52,084 nt of DNA from NCBI GenBank assembly GCA_947371015.1, contig CANBNK010000024.1, forward strand, positions 1 through 52,084, given 5' to 3'. The position numbers and the translations under genes are program-made. The notes below the pieces were generated by a model. It ran no database searches, had not been told where the DNA came from, and saw only the letters and a program-made list of their open reading frames with translations. Within the stretch, counting starts at the first letter, position 1. Every line of letters begins with the position of its first letter. Positions 8,918 to 17,329 of this stretch are shown here, piece by piece. The DNA comes from Acetobacteraceae bacterium. GTDB taxonomy: Bacteria > Pseudomonadota > Alphaproteobacteria > Acetobacterales > Acetobacteraceae.

Positions 8918-10279
8918 TCAGTGCGCTTCCGACTTCGCCGCGGCGGCCTGAACTTCGGCTTCAGCTTCCTCGGCCGACTTCACGCCATTGAAGAACAGGT
9001 TCAGCAGCACCGCCGAAAAGGCGGTCAGCAGAATGCCCGAATGCAGGATCGGGCTCAGCGACTTCGGCAGTTCCTTGAAGAAGTCGGGCGCCACCAGCGG
9101 GATCATGCCGAAGCCGACGGAAATGGCGACGATGAACAGGTTGTTGCGGTTGGTCTTGTAGTCCACCCCGGCCAGGATGCGGATGCCAGTGGCGGCGACC
9201 ATGCCGAACATGACGATGCCGGCGCCGCCCAGCACGAAGACCGGCACCGATTCCATCAGCGCCCCCAGCTTGGGCACCAGGCCCATCGCCAGCAGCATGG
9301 CGCCGCCGGCCACGGTGACCCAGCGGCTGCGCACCCCGGTCACGCCGACCAGACCGACATTCTGGCTGAAGCTGGTGTAGGGGAAGGTGTTGAAGATGCC
9401 GCCGACCAGCGTGCCGATGCCGTCCGTCCGCAGGCCGCGCGTCATATCGTCGCGGGTGATCTTCTTGCCGGTCATGTCGCCCAGCGCCAGGAACATGCCG
9501 GCGCTCTCGATCATCACCACGATCATCACCACGCTCATGGTGACGATGGCGACGAAATCGAATTTCGGCATGCCGAACTGGAACGGCATGATCAGCCCGA
9601 ACCAGGGGGCGGTCTCCACCTTGGCAAAGCCCATTTTTCCGAGTGCATAGGCAATGCCGCAGCCGGCCACGATGCCGATCAGCACGGCAATATTGGCGAA
9701 AAAGCCCGAAGCGTATTTGGTGATGACCAGGATCAGCACCAGCACCGCGGCGGCAACGCCAAGGTTGAGCGGTGCGCCATAGCCAGGAATGGAGGAAACC
9801 GGCGCGCCGGCCGCCCAGTTGACGCCCACCCGCATCAAGGAAATGCCGATCATCAGGATGACCGCGCCGGTGACGATGGGCGGAAACAGCGGCAACAGGC
9901 GGGAGACGAAGGGCGCCACCAATATGGTGAAGATGCCGGCGCCGATGCACGACCCGAAAATGCCGAGCAGCCCCAGGTCCGGGTTGCCGGCCATGGCCAG
10001 CATCGGCCCCACGGCGGCGAAGGTCACACCCATCATCACCGGCAGGCGGATGCCGAACGGCCCGATGCCCAGCGACTGGATCAGCGTGGCGATGCCACAG
10101 GCAAACAGGTCGGCATTGACCAGCAGCGCCACCTGTTCCGGCGGCAGGCGCAGCGCCCGGCCGATGATCAGTGGCACCGCAACGGCGCCGGCATACATCA
10201 CCAGCACGTGCTGCAGGCCCAGGGCCAACAGCTTGGGTGTCGGCGGAACCTGGTCCACCGGCGCAATGGCATCAGACAT
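8918..10279 (-). CDS. Nucleobase:cation symporter-2 family purine permease (urate/xanthine type)
   Basis: Inner-membrane importer of xanthine, urate or uracil driven by protons. The 453 residues have about twelve to fourteen hydrophobic segments. Motifs: LQHVLVMYAGAVAVPL, with the conserved QH of TM1; ADLFACGIATLIQ; and the NAT signature QNVGLVGVTG in the TM10 region. The C-terminus is charged and alanine-rich. Tight linkage to puuD (one base between the genes) makes urate the most likely substrate. Start at ATG 10279. Upstream, a small hairpin and the cupin gene end suggest that the transcript begins between 10280 and 10390. Confidence 0.92.
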   Translation of the reverse strand: MSDAIAPVDQVPPTPKLLALGLQHVLVMYAGAVAVPLIIGRALRLPPEQVALLVNADLFACGIATLIQSLGIGPFGIRLPVMMGVTFAAVGPMLAMAGNPDLGLLGIFGSCIGAGIFTILVAPFVSRLLPLFPPIVTGAVILMIGISLMRVGVNWAAGAPVSSIPGYGAPLNLGVAAAVLVLILVITKYASGFFANIAVLIGIVAGCGIAYALGKMGFAKVETAPWFGLIMPFQFGMPKFDFVAIVTMSVVMIVVMIESAGMFLALGDMTGKKITRDDMTRGLRTDGIGTLVGGIFNTFPYTSFSQNVGLVGVTGVRSRWVTVAGGAMLLAMGLVPKLGALMESVPVFVLGGAGIVMFGMVAATGIRILAGVDYKTNRNNLFIVAISVGFGMIPLVAPDFFKELPKSLSPILHSGILLTAFSAVLLNLFFNGVKSAEEAEAEVQAAAAKSEAH

Positions 10280-10364
10280 GAAAAACCCCTTCAGTTCCAG
10301 CCTGTGGCCGGCGCCCGTCCCTTGAGCATAGTTTCACCCTCTAAGGGAGCGAGACGCAAGCCGG

Positions 10365-10380
10365 CTCGCGAAACCGCGAG
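10365..10380 (-). terminator. Candidate hairpin at the cupin gene end
   Basis: CTCGCG (10365-10370) pairs perfectly with CGCGAG (10375-10380) around an AAAC loop, 10 bp past the cupin stop codon. There is no T-run, so it is at best a weak intrinsic terminator. It separates the cupin from the permease-puuD transcript. Confidence 0.35.
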
Positions 10381-10390
10381 GACTGTCGCT

Positions 10391-10795
10391 TCATGCCGGG
10401 CTGGCGAGCGGCTTACCCTTCTCGACGATGTAGGTGATGAATATCTTCGACACGCCGCTGCCGTTCTTCGCTGCGTGAACGGTGCCGGCCGGCACCATGA
10501 AGCTGCCACCCGAGGTGATGACCTCCGGCGCCTCGCCGCGCACCGAAAGCGTCACCGAACCGCTGATCACATAGCTCGCCTCGATACCCGGATGGGTGTG
10601 GAAGCCCACCTCGATGCCCGGATCCAGTTCCAGCGTCATCTGGATCGTCTCGTGGTTGGTGCCGGCCAAGTCGTGCTTGCGCACCACGGCGCGGCGGATG
10701 CCGGCGGGCGGGGTCTGCGCGCTGGCGGTACCGGCGGCGATGGCCAGCGCACCGCACAGCGCACAGCCACTGAAGATACGGCGACGTGACAGCAT
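10391..10795 (-). CDS. Secreted cupin-domain protein
   Basis: A 134-residue protein with a signal peptide (MLSRRRIFSGCALCGALAIA, then AGTASAQ) and a single cupin barrel. Cupin motif 1 reads GFHTHPGIEASYVISG, with two histidines and the glutamate ligand. Motif 2 reads PAGTVHAAKN, with the last histidine. A metal-binding beta-barrel in the periplasm is therefore likely; whether it is an enzyme or a binding protein cannot be said. The ATG at 10795 has GGAGGA upstream. The gene is divergent from a Bug receptor 117 bp away, and similar small exported cupins accompany Bug genes elsewhere, so the two may share regulation (inference). Confidence 0.85.
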   Translation of the reverse strand: MLSRRRIFSGCALCGALAIAAGTASAQTPPAGIRRAVVRKHDLAGTNHETIQMTLELDPGIEVGFHTHPGIEASYVISGSVTLSVRGEAPEVITSGGSFMVPAGTVHAAKNGSGVSKIFITYIVEKGKPLASPA

Positions 10796-10912
10796 GGGGT
10801 TTCCTCCGGTTTTGCTTGTTCGTGCAACAAGGCTAACGGTGGGCGGCCAAGCCGCGCTAGCCTTTTCCCGAAGCGGCCGGCAGCAGAACCGGCCACACCG
10901 AGGAAACCACCG

Positions 10913-11902
10913 ATGCCGTTCACGCTCCGCCGCCGCAGCCTGTTCGCCGCCCCGTTGCTGCTCGCCGCCCCGCCGCTGGCTGGCGCCGCCCGCGCCCAGG
11001 GCAATGACTGGCCGAATCGGCCAGTGCGCTACATCAACCCCTACCCGCCGGGCGGCCCGACCGACACGCTCAGCCGCATCTACTGCCAGAAGATGACGGA
11101 GCTGACCGGCCAGCAATTCGTGGTGGAAAACCGCGCCGGCGCCGGCGGCAATGTCGGCAGCGAGGTGCTCGCCCGCAGCCAGCCGGATGGCTACACCATT
11201 GGCCTCGGCGGCATCGCCAGCCACGCCATTGCGCCCACGCTCTACCCCACCCTGCCGTTTGACGTGGAAAAGGACTTCACGCTGGTCGCCGGCATCTGGC
11301 AGCTGCCCAACCTGTTGGCGGTCCACCCCTCCATCGCCGCCACCACCACGGCGGAGTTGATCGCGCTGCTGAAGGCCAACCCGGGCAAGTACAGCTTCGG
11401 CTCGGCCGGCTCCGGCACCACGCTCCATTTGGCCGGGGAGATGTTCAAGCACCTGGCCGGCGTGGACATGCAGCACATCCCCTATCGCGGCAGCGCCCCG
11501 GCCCAGGTGGATTTGATGGCCGGGCGCGTGGCGATGATGTTCGACAACATGCCCGGCACGCTGGCGCTTTCCCGCGAAGGCAAGGTGCGGCCGATCGCCG
11601 TCACCAGCCTGGCGCGTAGCCCGGTGGCACCGGAAATCCCCGCCATCAGCGAAACGCTGCCCGGCTTCGACGTCATCAGCTGGACCTGCGTGACCGGCCC
11701 GGCCGGGCTGCCGCGCGCCATGGTGGAACGCCTGGCCGCCTTCACCAAGCGTGCCGTGCAGAGCGCCGACCTAGTGCAGGCCTACTTCAACCAGGGCGCC
11801 GCGGCCTGGGATATCGGGCAGGAGGGGATCAACGCCTATGCCCATGCCCAGCGTGCCCGGCTGGCGCCGCTGATCCGGGCGAGCGGCGCCAGGGTGGACT
11901 AG
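10913..11902 (+). CDS. Bug/TctC-family tripartite tricarboxylate transporter substrate receptor
   Basis: A 329-residue periplasmic receptor with ATG 10913 and ribosome site GAGGAAA. The signal peptide is TLRRRSLFAAPLLLAAPPLA, then GAARAQG. Landmarks: WPNRPVRYINPYPPGGPTD, FVVENRAGAGGNVGSE, QPDGYTIG, LPFDVEKDFTLV, GSAGSGTTLHLAGE, HIPYRGSAPAQ, MMFDNMPGTL and the C-terminal RASGARVD. It belongs to the same sub-clade as the two receptors at 1-1905 but lies in the opposite orientation, which fits duplication plus rearrangement. It is divergent from the cupin gene and followed by a perfect 8-bp hairpin and repeat copy 2. Confidence 0.93.
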   Translation: MPFTLRRRSLFAAPLLLAAPPLAGAARAQGNDWPNRPVRYINPYPPGGPTDTLSRIYCQKMTELTGQQFVVENRAGAGGNVGSEVLARSQPDGYTIGLGGIASHAIAPTLYPTLPFDVEKDFTLVAGIWQLPNLLAVHPSIAATTTAELIALLKANPGKYSFGSAGSGTTLHLAGEMFKHLAGVDMQHIPYRGSAPAQVDLMAGRVAMMFDNMPGTLALSREGKVRPIAVTSLARSPVAPEIPAISETLPGFDVISWTCVTGPAGLPRAMVERLAAFTKRAVQSADLVQAYFNQGAAAWDIGQEGINAYAHAQRARLAPLIRASGARVD

Positions 11903-11906
11903 GCCA

Positions 11907-11926
11907 TGATCCACTATGGTGGATCA
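11907..11926 (+). terminator. Perfect 8-bp hairpin after the Bug receptor
   Basis: TGATCCAC (11907-11914) and GTGGATCA (11919-11926) enclose a TATG tetraloop, starting five bases after the stop codon. There is no T-run directly downstream. It is a likely 3'-end stabiliser or weak terminator, and it sits where copies 1 and 3 of the dispersed repeat carry their first hairpin. Confidence 0.5.
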
Positions 11927-11930
11927 CGGT

Positions 11931-11993
11931 CTAGCCTTTGTTCGAGAGGCTGATTCACCGCTCCGGCGATTCCGCCTGCGCGGATCAGGCTCC
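11931..11993. repeat. Dispersed two-hairpin repeat, copy 2
   Basis: This stretch aligns over its full length with the core of copy 3, sharing GGCTGATTCAC, CCGGCGATTCCGCC-like and GGATCAGGC blocks. It keeps the same outer and inner arms: CTGAT with ATCAG, and CGGCGATTCCG as the inner loop region. A partial echo of its left end recurs downstream: 11921-11943 resembles 12033-12055 (GGATCA, GG, CTA, TTGT in register). It lies in the same orientation as copy 1, between a Bug receptor and lysA. Confidence 0.65.
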
Positions 11994-12085
11994 AGCCTCG
12001 GACCGAGGGGGTGGGTTGCGGCCCCGGATCGGGGATCATGGACTAACGCTTGTCTGCGGCCCGGCCACGCCCACACTATGGGGGC

Positions 12086-13441
12086 ATGGCCACTCCCGCT
12101 CCCGCCTTGTTCGCCGAGGCCGATCCCACCTTCGCCGACCTGCTCGCCGCCCGCCCGGCGTTGACGCTGCATGCCCATGACGGCCTGCTGCTGGAGGGCG
12201 TCGCGCTGGCCCGCATCGCCGAGGTCGTCGGCACCCCCACCTGGGTCTATTCCGCCACCACGCTGCGCCGCCGCTACCGGGCGCTGGCCGCCGCGCTGGC
12301 CGGCGCCGGGCTGGACGCGGAGATCCACTACGCGGTGAAGGCCAACACCAACCGCGCCGTGCTCAGTGTGCTGGGGGCCGAGGGCGCCGGCGCCGACATC
12401 GTCAGCGAAGGCGAGTTGCGCGCGGCACGCCTGGCCGGCATTTCTGCCAACCACATCGTCTTCTCCGGCGTTGGCAAGTCCGAGCGGGAACTGCGCCTGG
12501 CACTCGCAGAAGACATCCACCAGATCAACGCCGAGAGCGCCGAGGAGATCGCCATGATCTCCGCCCTGGCCACCTCACTCGGCCGCACCGCCCGCGTCGC
12601 CATCCGGGTCAACCCGGATGTCGATGCCGGCACCCACGCCAAGATCACCACCGGCAAGAGCGACAACAAGTTCGGCGTGGCCTTCGACGACGCGCTGGCG
12701 CTCTACGCCCATATGGCCGCGCTCCCGGGCATCCAGGCGGTCGGCATCGCCACCCATATCGGCAGCCAGATCACCAACGGCATGGCCGCCTACCGCGCCG
12801 CCTATGCCCGGCTGGCCGAGCTGGTCCACGGCATCCGCGCCCGCGGCCTGCCGATCGAGCGAATCGACTGCGGCGGCGGCCTCGGCATTCCCTACCGCGA
12901 CGAACCGGCGCCCAGCCCGGAAGCCCTGGCCGGCGCCATCAAGGCCACGCTTGGCGGGCTCGGCCTGCCGGTGATGCTGGAACCGGGCCGCTGGCTGGTC
13001 GGCCCGGCTGGCGTGCTGCTTGCCAGCATTGTCATCCAGAAGCAGGGCGCCGCCCGGCGCTTCCTGGTCACGGATGCCGCGATGAACGACCTGGTCCGCC
13101 CCGCCATGTACGACGCCTGGCACGGCATTTTGCCGGTCTCGCCCCGCGCTTTCGCCGCCGAGGCAACCCCCGCCGACGTGGTCGGCCCGGTCTGCGAAAC
13201 CGGCGACACCTTTGCCAAAGGCCGCGCGCTGCCCATGCTGGCGCCGGGCGAGTTGGTCGCCTTCCTCGATGCCGGCGCCTATGGCGCGGTGATGTCTTCC
13301 ACCTACAACCTGCGCCCGCTGGCCGCCGAGGTGATGGTGGAGGGCGACCGCTTCGCCGTGGTGCGCGACCGGCAGAGCTACGACGCCATGCTCGGCGCAG
13401 GCCGCCTGCCGGAATGGCTGCTATCGGAGGCCGCGCCCTGA
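12086..13441 (+). CDS. lysA: Diaminopimelate decarboxylase
   Basis: PLP enzyme that converts meso-diaminopimelate to lysine and CO2, the last step of lysine synthesis. It has 451 residues from the ATG at 12086; the only upstream in-frame start is a TTG. Motifs: HYAVKANTN, with the PLP lysine (K85); HIGSQIT; the glycine loop GGGLGIPY; MLEPGRWLVG; CETGDTFAKGR, with the active-site cysteine contributed across the dimer; and a C-terminal tyrosine in GAYGAVMSSTYN. The reading frame overlaps the next gene by about 28 bases. In related genomes lysA commonly follows argH and its lipoprotein gene, a linkage broken here. Confidence 0.96.
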   Translation: MATPAPALFAEADPTFADLLAARPALTLHAHDGLLLEGVALARIAEVVGTPTWVYSATTLRRRYRALAAALAGAGLDAEIHYAVKANTNRAVLSVLGAEGAGADIVSEGELRAARLAGISANHIVFSGVGKSERELRLALAEDIHQINAESAEEIAMISALATSLGRTARVAIRVNPDVDAGTHAKITTGKSDNKFGVAFDDALALYAHMAALPGIQAVGIATHIGSQITNGMAAYRAAYARLAELVHGIRARGLPIERIDCGGGLGIPYRDEPAPSPEALAGAIKATLGGLGLPVMLEPGRWLVGPAGVLLASIVIQKQGAARRFLVTDAAMNDLVRPAMYDAWHGILPVSPRAFAAEATPADVVGPVCETGDTFAKGRALPMLAPGELVAFLDAGAYGAVMSSTYNLRPLAAEVMVEGDRFAVVRDRQSYDAMLGAGRLPEWLLSEAAP

Positions 13442-16023
13442 CCCCGAACCTGCCCCTGCGTCGCCTGCTCGCCCGGCTGGCGCTGGGGTGGGAAGTGCTG
13501 TGGCCGCTGCTGTTCCCGGTGCTGGCCGTGCTCGGTGGCGGGCTGATCCTGGCGCTGCTGGGCCTGCCGGCGGCCTTGCCGGCCTGGCTGCACCTGGTGC
13601 TGCTGGTGGGCTGGCTGGCCCTGCTCGGCTGGGTCGGCTGGCGCCAGATCAGCGGTTTCCGCTGGCCGGATGCGGCCGCGGCCGACCGCCGCATGGAAGC
13701 CGATGCCGGCTTGCGCCATCGCCCGCTGGAAGCCCTGACCGACCAACCCGCCGGCCAGGACCCGATGGCCCTGGCCCTGTGGCAGGTCCACCAACGCCGG
13801 GCCGCCGCCGCGCTGGCAAAACTGCGGATCAAGCCGCCCTCCCCCGGCCTGCCGGCGCGCGACCCGCGGGCGCTGCGGGCGGTGCTGGTGCTGGGCTTGG
13901 TCGCCGCCACCACCATCGCCGGTGGCGATGCCACGCAACGCCTGCGCCGCGCCGTGCTGCCCGCCTTCGGCAGCGCCACCCCGGCCCCGGGCATGCGGAT
14001 CGAGGCCTGGGTGACGCCGCCCGCCTATACCGGGGCGGCGCCGATATTCCTGGATGCCGCCGGCGGCACGGCGCAGGTGCCGGTCGGCAGCAAGCTGCAA
14101 CTGGCGCTCTCCGGCGGCGGCGCGGCGGTACCGGACCTGGTGCAGGGCGAAGCCGCTACCCCCTTCCAACGGCTGGATGCCGGCAGCTTCTCGGCCGAGG
14201 CAACGCTGGACGCCGACGCCACCCTGGCGGTGCGCCGCAACGGCCAGCCGCTCGCCCGCTGGGCCATCACCGTGCAGCCGGACGCGCCCCCCAGCGCCGA
14301 GTTCACCGAAGCCCCCGCCCGTGGCCAGCGCGGGCTGAACCTGCGCCTGCCCTGGCGCGCCGAGGATGACTGGGGCCTGGCCTCCGCCCAGGTGGAGTTG
14401 CGGCTGAAGGCCCGGCCGGAGGCGCCGCCGTTGACGCTGGACCTGGCCCTGCCCGGCGGCCGGCCGAAGCAGGCCCGCGGCGCCGCCCAGCCGGAGCTCT
14501 CCGCCCACCCCTGGGCCGGGCTGGAGGTGGTGCTGCAATTGGTCGTCAAGGACGGCGCCGGGCAGCAGGGCGTCTCGGCCCCGGCCGAGTTGACCCTGCC
14601 GGAACGCAGCTTCAACCACCCCGTGGCCAAGCTGATCATCGCCATCCGCCGCGCCATGTCGCTGGACCCGACTGCCCGCCGCCCGGCACGCACCGCGCTG
14701 GATGCCGTCGCCGCCGCGCCCGAAGCCTTCGAGCACGATACCACCACCTACCTGGCGCTGCGCAGCGCCCGCGCCCGCCTGAGCTTCGACCGCCGACCGG
14801 CCGCGGTGGAGGAAGTCCAGGCGCTGCTGTGGGACACCGCCGTGGCGCTGGAGGAAGGCCGCGACGCCCGCACCCAGCGCAACCTGGCGCAGGCTGAGGA
14901 AGCCCTGAAGCAGGCCATCGCCGAAGCCGAGCGCAACCCGCAGGACGCCCAGGCGCGCGAGGAGATGCAGCGCCGCATCCAGGAATTGCGCGAGGCCATC
15001 CGCCAGCACCTGGAAGCGATGGCGGAGCGTCTGCAACGCGAAAATGCCGAGGCGCTGCCCTACGACCCGCAGCAGCGCCTGATGGACCAGCGCCAGATCG
15101 ACCGCCGCACCCAACGCATGGAACAGGCCGCGCGCGAAGGCCGCACCGAGGACGCCAAGAAGGAACTGGCCGAACTCGAAGAAATGCTGAAGGCGCTGCA
15201 GGAAGGCCGCCAGCCCCAGCAGAACCAGGCCGAGCGCCAGCAGCGCCGCGAGCGTGGCCAGCAGCAGATGGGCGTGGTGCAGGACATGGTGCAGCGCGAA
15301 TCGCAGATGTTGGACCGCAGCCACCAGCGCGCCGAAGGCGAGGAGCGCGCCCGCACCGAACAGCGCCGCCAGCAGCAGCGCGACCGCCTGCGCCAGCAGC
15401 AGGGCCAGCGCTGGCCGCAGGAGCCGCCGGCGGCGCCGGGTACGGAACCGCCGGCCGACCCGCAGGCGCAAAGTCAGGCTCAGCAGGACCGCACCCAGGA
15501 TGGCCGCCGCCAACGCGCGCTGCGCCGGGCGCTGGGCGAACTGATGCAGCAATTCGGCGACCTGACCGGTCAGGTGCCGGAAGCGCTCGGCCGCGCCGAC
15601 CAGGCGATGCGTGACGCGCAGGAAGCGCTGGGCGAAGGCCAGGACGCCCGCGAGGCGCAGCAGCGCGCCATGCGGGCGTTGCAGGAAGGCGGCCGGCAGA
15701 TGGCGCAGCAGATGCAGCGCCAGTTCGGCCAAAGCCAGCCCGGCGAGGAAGACGGCGAGGGTGAGGACATGGCCGGCGACCAGCAGGGCGGCGGCGAGGG
15801 CCAGGACAGCGCCCAGCAGCAGGGCGAGGGCCGCGACCCGCTGGGACGCCGCACCCGCGACGTCAATGGCACGGCCGACAACGGCGCCGATACCCGCGTG
15901 CCGGACGAGGCGGAACTGCTGCGCACCCGCCGCATCCAGGAGGAGTTGCGCCGGCGCGAGGCCGAGAAGCAGCGCCCGGCCGAGGAACTGGACTACATCG
16001 ACCGGCTGCTGAAGCGGTTCTGA
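13414..16023 (+). CDS. DUF4175 / TIGR02302-family membrane protein with long coiled-coil region
   Basis: An 869-residue inner-membrane protein found next to lysA in alphaproteobacteria, of unknown function. Two hydrophobic segments lie near the N-terminus (LLARLALGWEVLWPLLFPVL and LHLVLLVGWLALLGWVGW) and a third near residue 150. A periplasmic beta-rich part follows (AWVTPPAYTGAAPIFLD). From about residue 490 comes a long stretch rich in glutamine, arginine, glutamate and alanine that must form extended coiled coil, ending in an acidic glycine/glutamine-rich linker. The start at ATG 13414 overlaps lysA. A CTG at 13438, which has GGAGG upstream, is a possible alternative start. Confidence 0.9.
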   Translation: MAAIGGRALTPNLPLRRLLARLALGWEVLWPLLFPVLAVLGGGLILALLGLPAALPAWLHLVLLVGWLALLGWVGWRQISGFRWPDAAAADRRMEADAGLRHRPLEALTDQPAGQDPMALALWQVHQRRAAAALAKLRIKPPSPGLPARDPRALRAVLVLGLVAATTIAGGDATQRLRRAVLPAFGSATPAPGMRIEAWVTPPAYTGAAPIFLDAAGGTAQVPVGSKLQLALSGGGAAVPDLVQGEAATPFQRLDAGSFSAEATLDADATLAVRRNGQPLARWAITVQPDAPPSAEFTEAPARGQRGLNLRLPWRAEDDWGLASAQVELRLKARPEAPPLTLDLALPGGRPKQARGAAQPELSAHPWAGLEVVLQLVVKDGAGQQGVSAPAELTLPERSFNHPVAKLIIAIRRAMSLDPTARRPARTALDAVAAAPEAFEHDTTTYLALRSARARLSFDRRPAAVEEVQALLWDTAVALEEGRDARTQRNLAQAEEALKQAIAEAERNPQDAQAREEMQRRIQELREAIRQHLEAMAERLQRENAEALPYDPQQRLMDQRQIDRRTQRMEQAAREGRTEDAKKELAELEEMLKALQEGRQPQQNQAERQQRRERGQQQMGVVQDMVQRESQMLDRSHQRAEGEERARTEQRRQQQRDRLRQQQGQRWPQEPPAAPGTEPPADPQAQSQAQQDRTQDGRRQRALRRALGELMQQFGDLTGQVPEALGRADQAMRDAQEALGEGQDAREAQQRAMRALQEGGRQMAQQMQRQFGQSQPGEEDGEGEDMAGDQQGGGEGQDSAQQQGEGRDPLGRRTRDVNGTADNGADTRVPDEAELLRTRRIQEELRRREAEKQRPAEELDYIDRLLKRF

Positions 16024-16133
16024 GCCGGGTCAGCGGCCAGGTTCCGCGACCACCCGGACGCGGAGCCTGCTCTGGACGTCCCTGAACCCGGGCACGGAAT
16101 CCGCCCGGACGACCCCGTCCGAAGCGCTCTCAC

Positions 16134-16520
16134 TCAGGCCAGCAGCCCATACAGTCGCTGGATCGGCGGCCAGGCCAGCGAAAGTTCGGCCCGGAACAGC
16201 CACAGCCCCGCCAGCGCGAGCGCCACCGCGCCGACCGAGGCGACCCAGGCCAGCCACAGCCTCAACCCGCCGACCGGCGCCCGGCTGGCCCTCGCCGGCC
16301 GAGGTGGCGCCGCGGGCTCCGCCGCCACCGACCCAACCTCGGGCGCGGCCTCGGGCGCTGGCACCAGCTCGGGCGAGGCCGCCTCCGGCGGCTCCAGGCT
16401 CACCGGGGGCCGCACCATCCAGTCATGGTCGCAACGGGCACAACGCAGCCGCCGCCCGGCACCGATCAGGCGGTCGGGAACGTCGTACTGGACATCGCAG
16501 GCAGGGCAAAGGACGCGCAT
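16134..16520 (-). CDS. Zinc-ribbon (MJ0042-type) membrane-anchored protein
   Basis: A 128-residue protein with an N-terminal zinc ribbon: C5-x2-C8 and C27-x2-C30 in MRVLCPACDVQYDVPDRL and RCARCDHDW. A proline- and alanine-rich linker follows, then one transmembrane helix (LWLAWVASVGAVALALAGLWLF). The N-terminal domain is the one used by alphaproteobacterial proteins named zinc-ribbon or MJ0042 domain, often encoded beside ftsE. The function is unknown. It is divergent from ftsE with 124 bp between them, so the two may share a regulatory region. The 110 bp before the DUF4175 stop hold no gene. Confidence 0.88.
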   Translation of the reverse strand: MRVLCPACDVQYDVPDRLIGAGRRLRCARCDHDWMVRPPVSLEPPEAASPELVPAPEAAPEVGSVAAEPAAPPRPARASRAPVGGLRLWLAWVASVGAVALALAGLWLFRAELSLAWPPIQRLYGLLA

Positions 16521-16644
16521 GGCGGGCGAAGATGCGCACGCTGCGGCCCGGCCGCAAGCTTCGCCTTGTCAGCGTTAACCCGTCGGTCATGGCTGCCTGC
16601 AATCGGCCATGGCGCCGCGGGCTGCCGCCTAGTATGTCGGCCAG

Positions 16645-17325
16645 ATGGTGCGATTCACCTCCGTTGGCCTGCGCTATGCGCCCCCGGCCGGGTCCTCGGA
16701 CCCCGGCATGGGGCATGACGTCCTGTCCGACCTCAATTTTGAACTGCCCACCGGCAGCTTCCACTGGCTGCTCGGCCCTTCCGGTGCAGGCAAATCCTCG
16801 CTGCTCAAGCTGATGCAGCTGGCCCAGCGGCCGACCCGTGGCGACATGGAGGTGCTGGGCGTGGTCACCAGCCGGGCCGCGCGGCGCGACCTGCCGGCGC
16901 TGCGCCGCCGCATCGGCGTGGTATTCCAGGATTTCCGCCTGCTGCCGCACCTGTCGGCCTTCGACAACATCGCGCTGCCGCTGCGAATCGCCGGCCGGGC
17001 GGAGCTGGCGCTGCGCGCCGACGTGACGGAAATGCTGCGTTGGGTCGGGCTGGAACCCAAGGCCGAGTCGCTGCCGCTGGAACTTTCGGGCGGCGAGCAA
17101 CAGCGCATCGCCATCGCCCGCGCCGTGGTCATGCGCCCGGCCCTGCTGCTGGCGGACGAACCCACCGGCAACCTGGATGCGGTGCAGTCCCGCCGGGTGC
17201 TGTCCCTGTTGCAGGAAATGCACCGCATGGGCACCACCGTGGTGGTGGCGACGCACAGCGAAACCCTGGTGAACGCCTATCCCGGCCCGGCCCTGCGCCT
17301 GGCCGATGGCCGGCTGGAGAGCTAG
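16645..17325 (+). CDS. ftsE: Cell division ATP-binding protein FtsE
   Basis: ABC-type ATPase that works with FtsX at the divisome to couple septum assembly to peptidoglycan hydrolysis. The 226 residues carry Walker A GPSGAGKS (44-51), Q-loop VVFQDFRLL (about 92-100), signature LSGGEQQR (147-154), Walker B LLLADEP (167-173) and a switch histidine in VVVATHSE. The DFRLLPHLSAFDN segment after the Q-loop is typical of FtsE. ATG at 16645 without a strong ribosome site. The stop is four bases before the ftsX start, so the pair is co-transcribed. Confidence 0.95.
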   Translation: MVRFTSVGLRYAPPAGSSDPGMGHDVLSDLNFELPTGSFHWLLGPSGAGKSSLLKLMQLAQRPTRGDMEVLGVVTSRAARRDLPALRRRIGVVFQDFRLLPHLSAFDNIALPLRIAGRAELALRADVTEMLRWVGLEPKAESLPLELSGGEQQRIAIARAVVMRPALLLADEPTGNLDAVQSRRVLSLLQEMHRMGTTVVVATHSETLVNAYPGPALRLADGRLES

Positions 17326-17329
17326 GGCG

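Noticed and set aside
13378-15732. 784-codon ORF antisense to the DUF4175 gene
   Set aside because: It is explained by the strong codon bias and repeats of the coiled-coil gene on the plus strand, which has the family motifs.
15000-15800. Low-complexity repeats in the DUF4175 gene as a possible repeat array
   Set aside because: The CAGC-rich pattern follows from glutamine/arginine-rich coding sequence; no fixed period.
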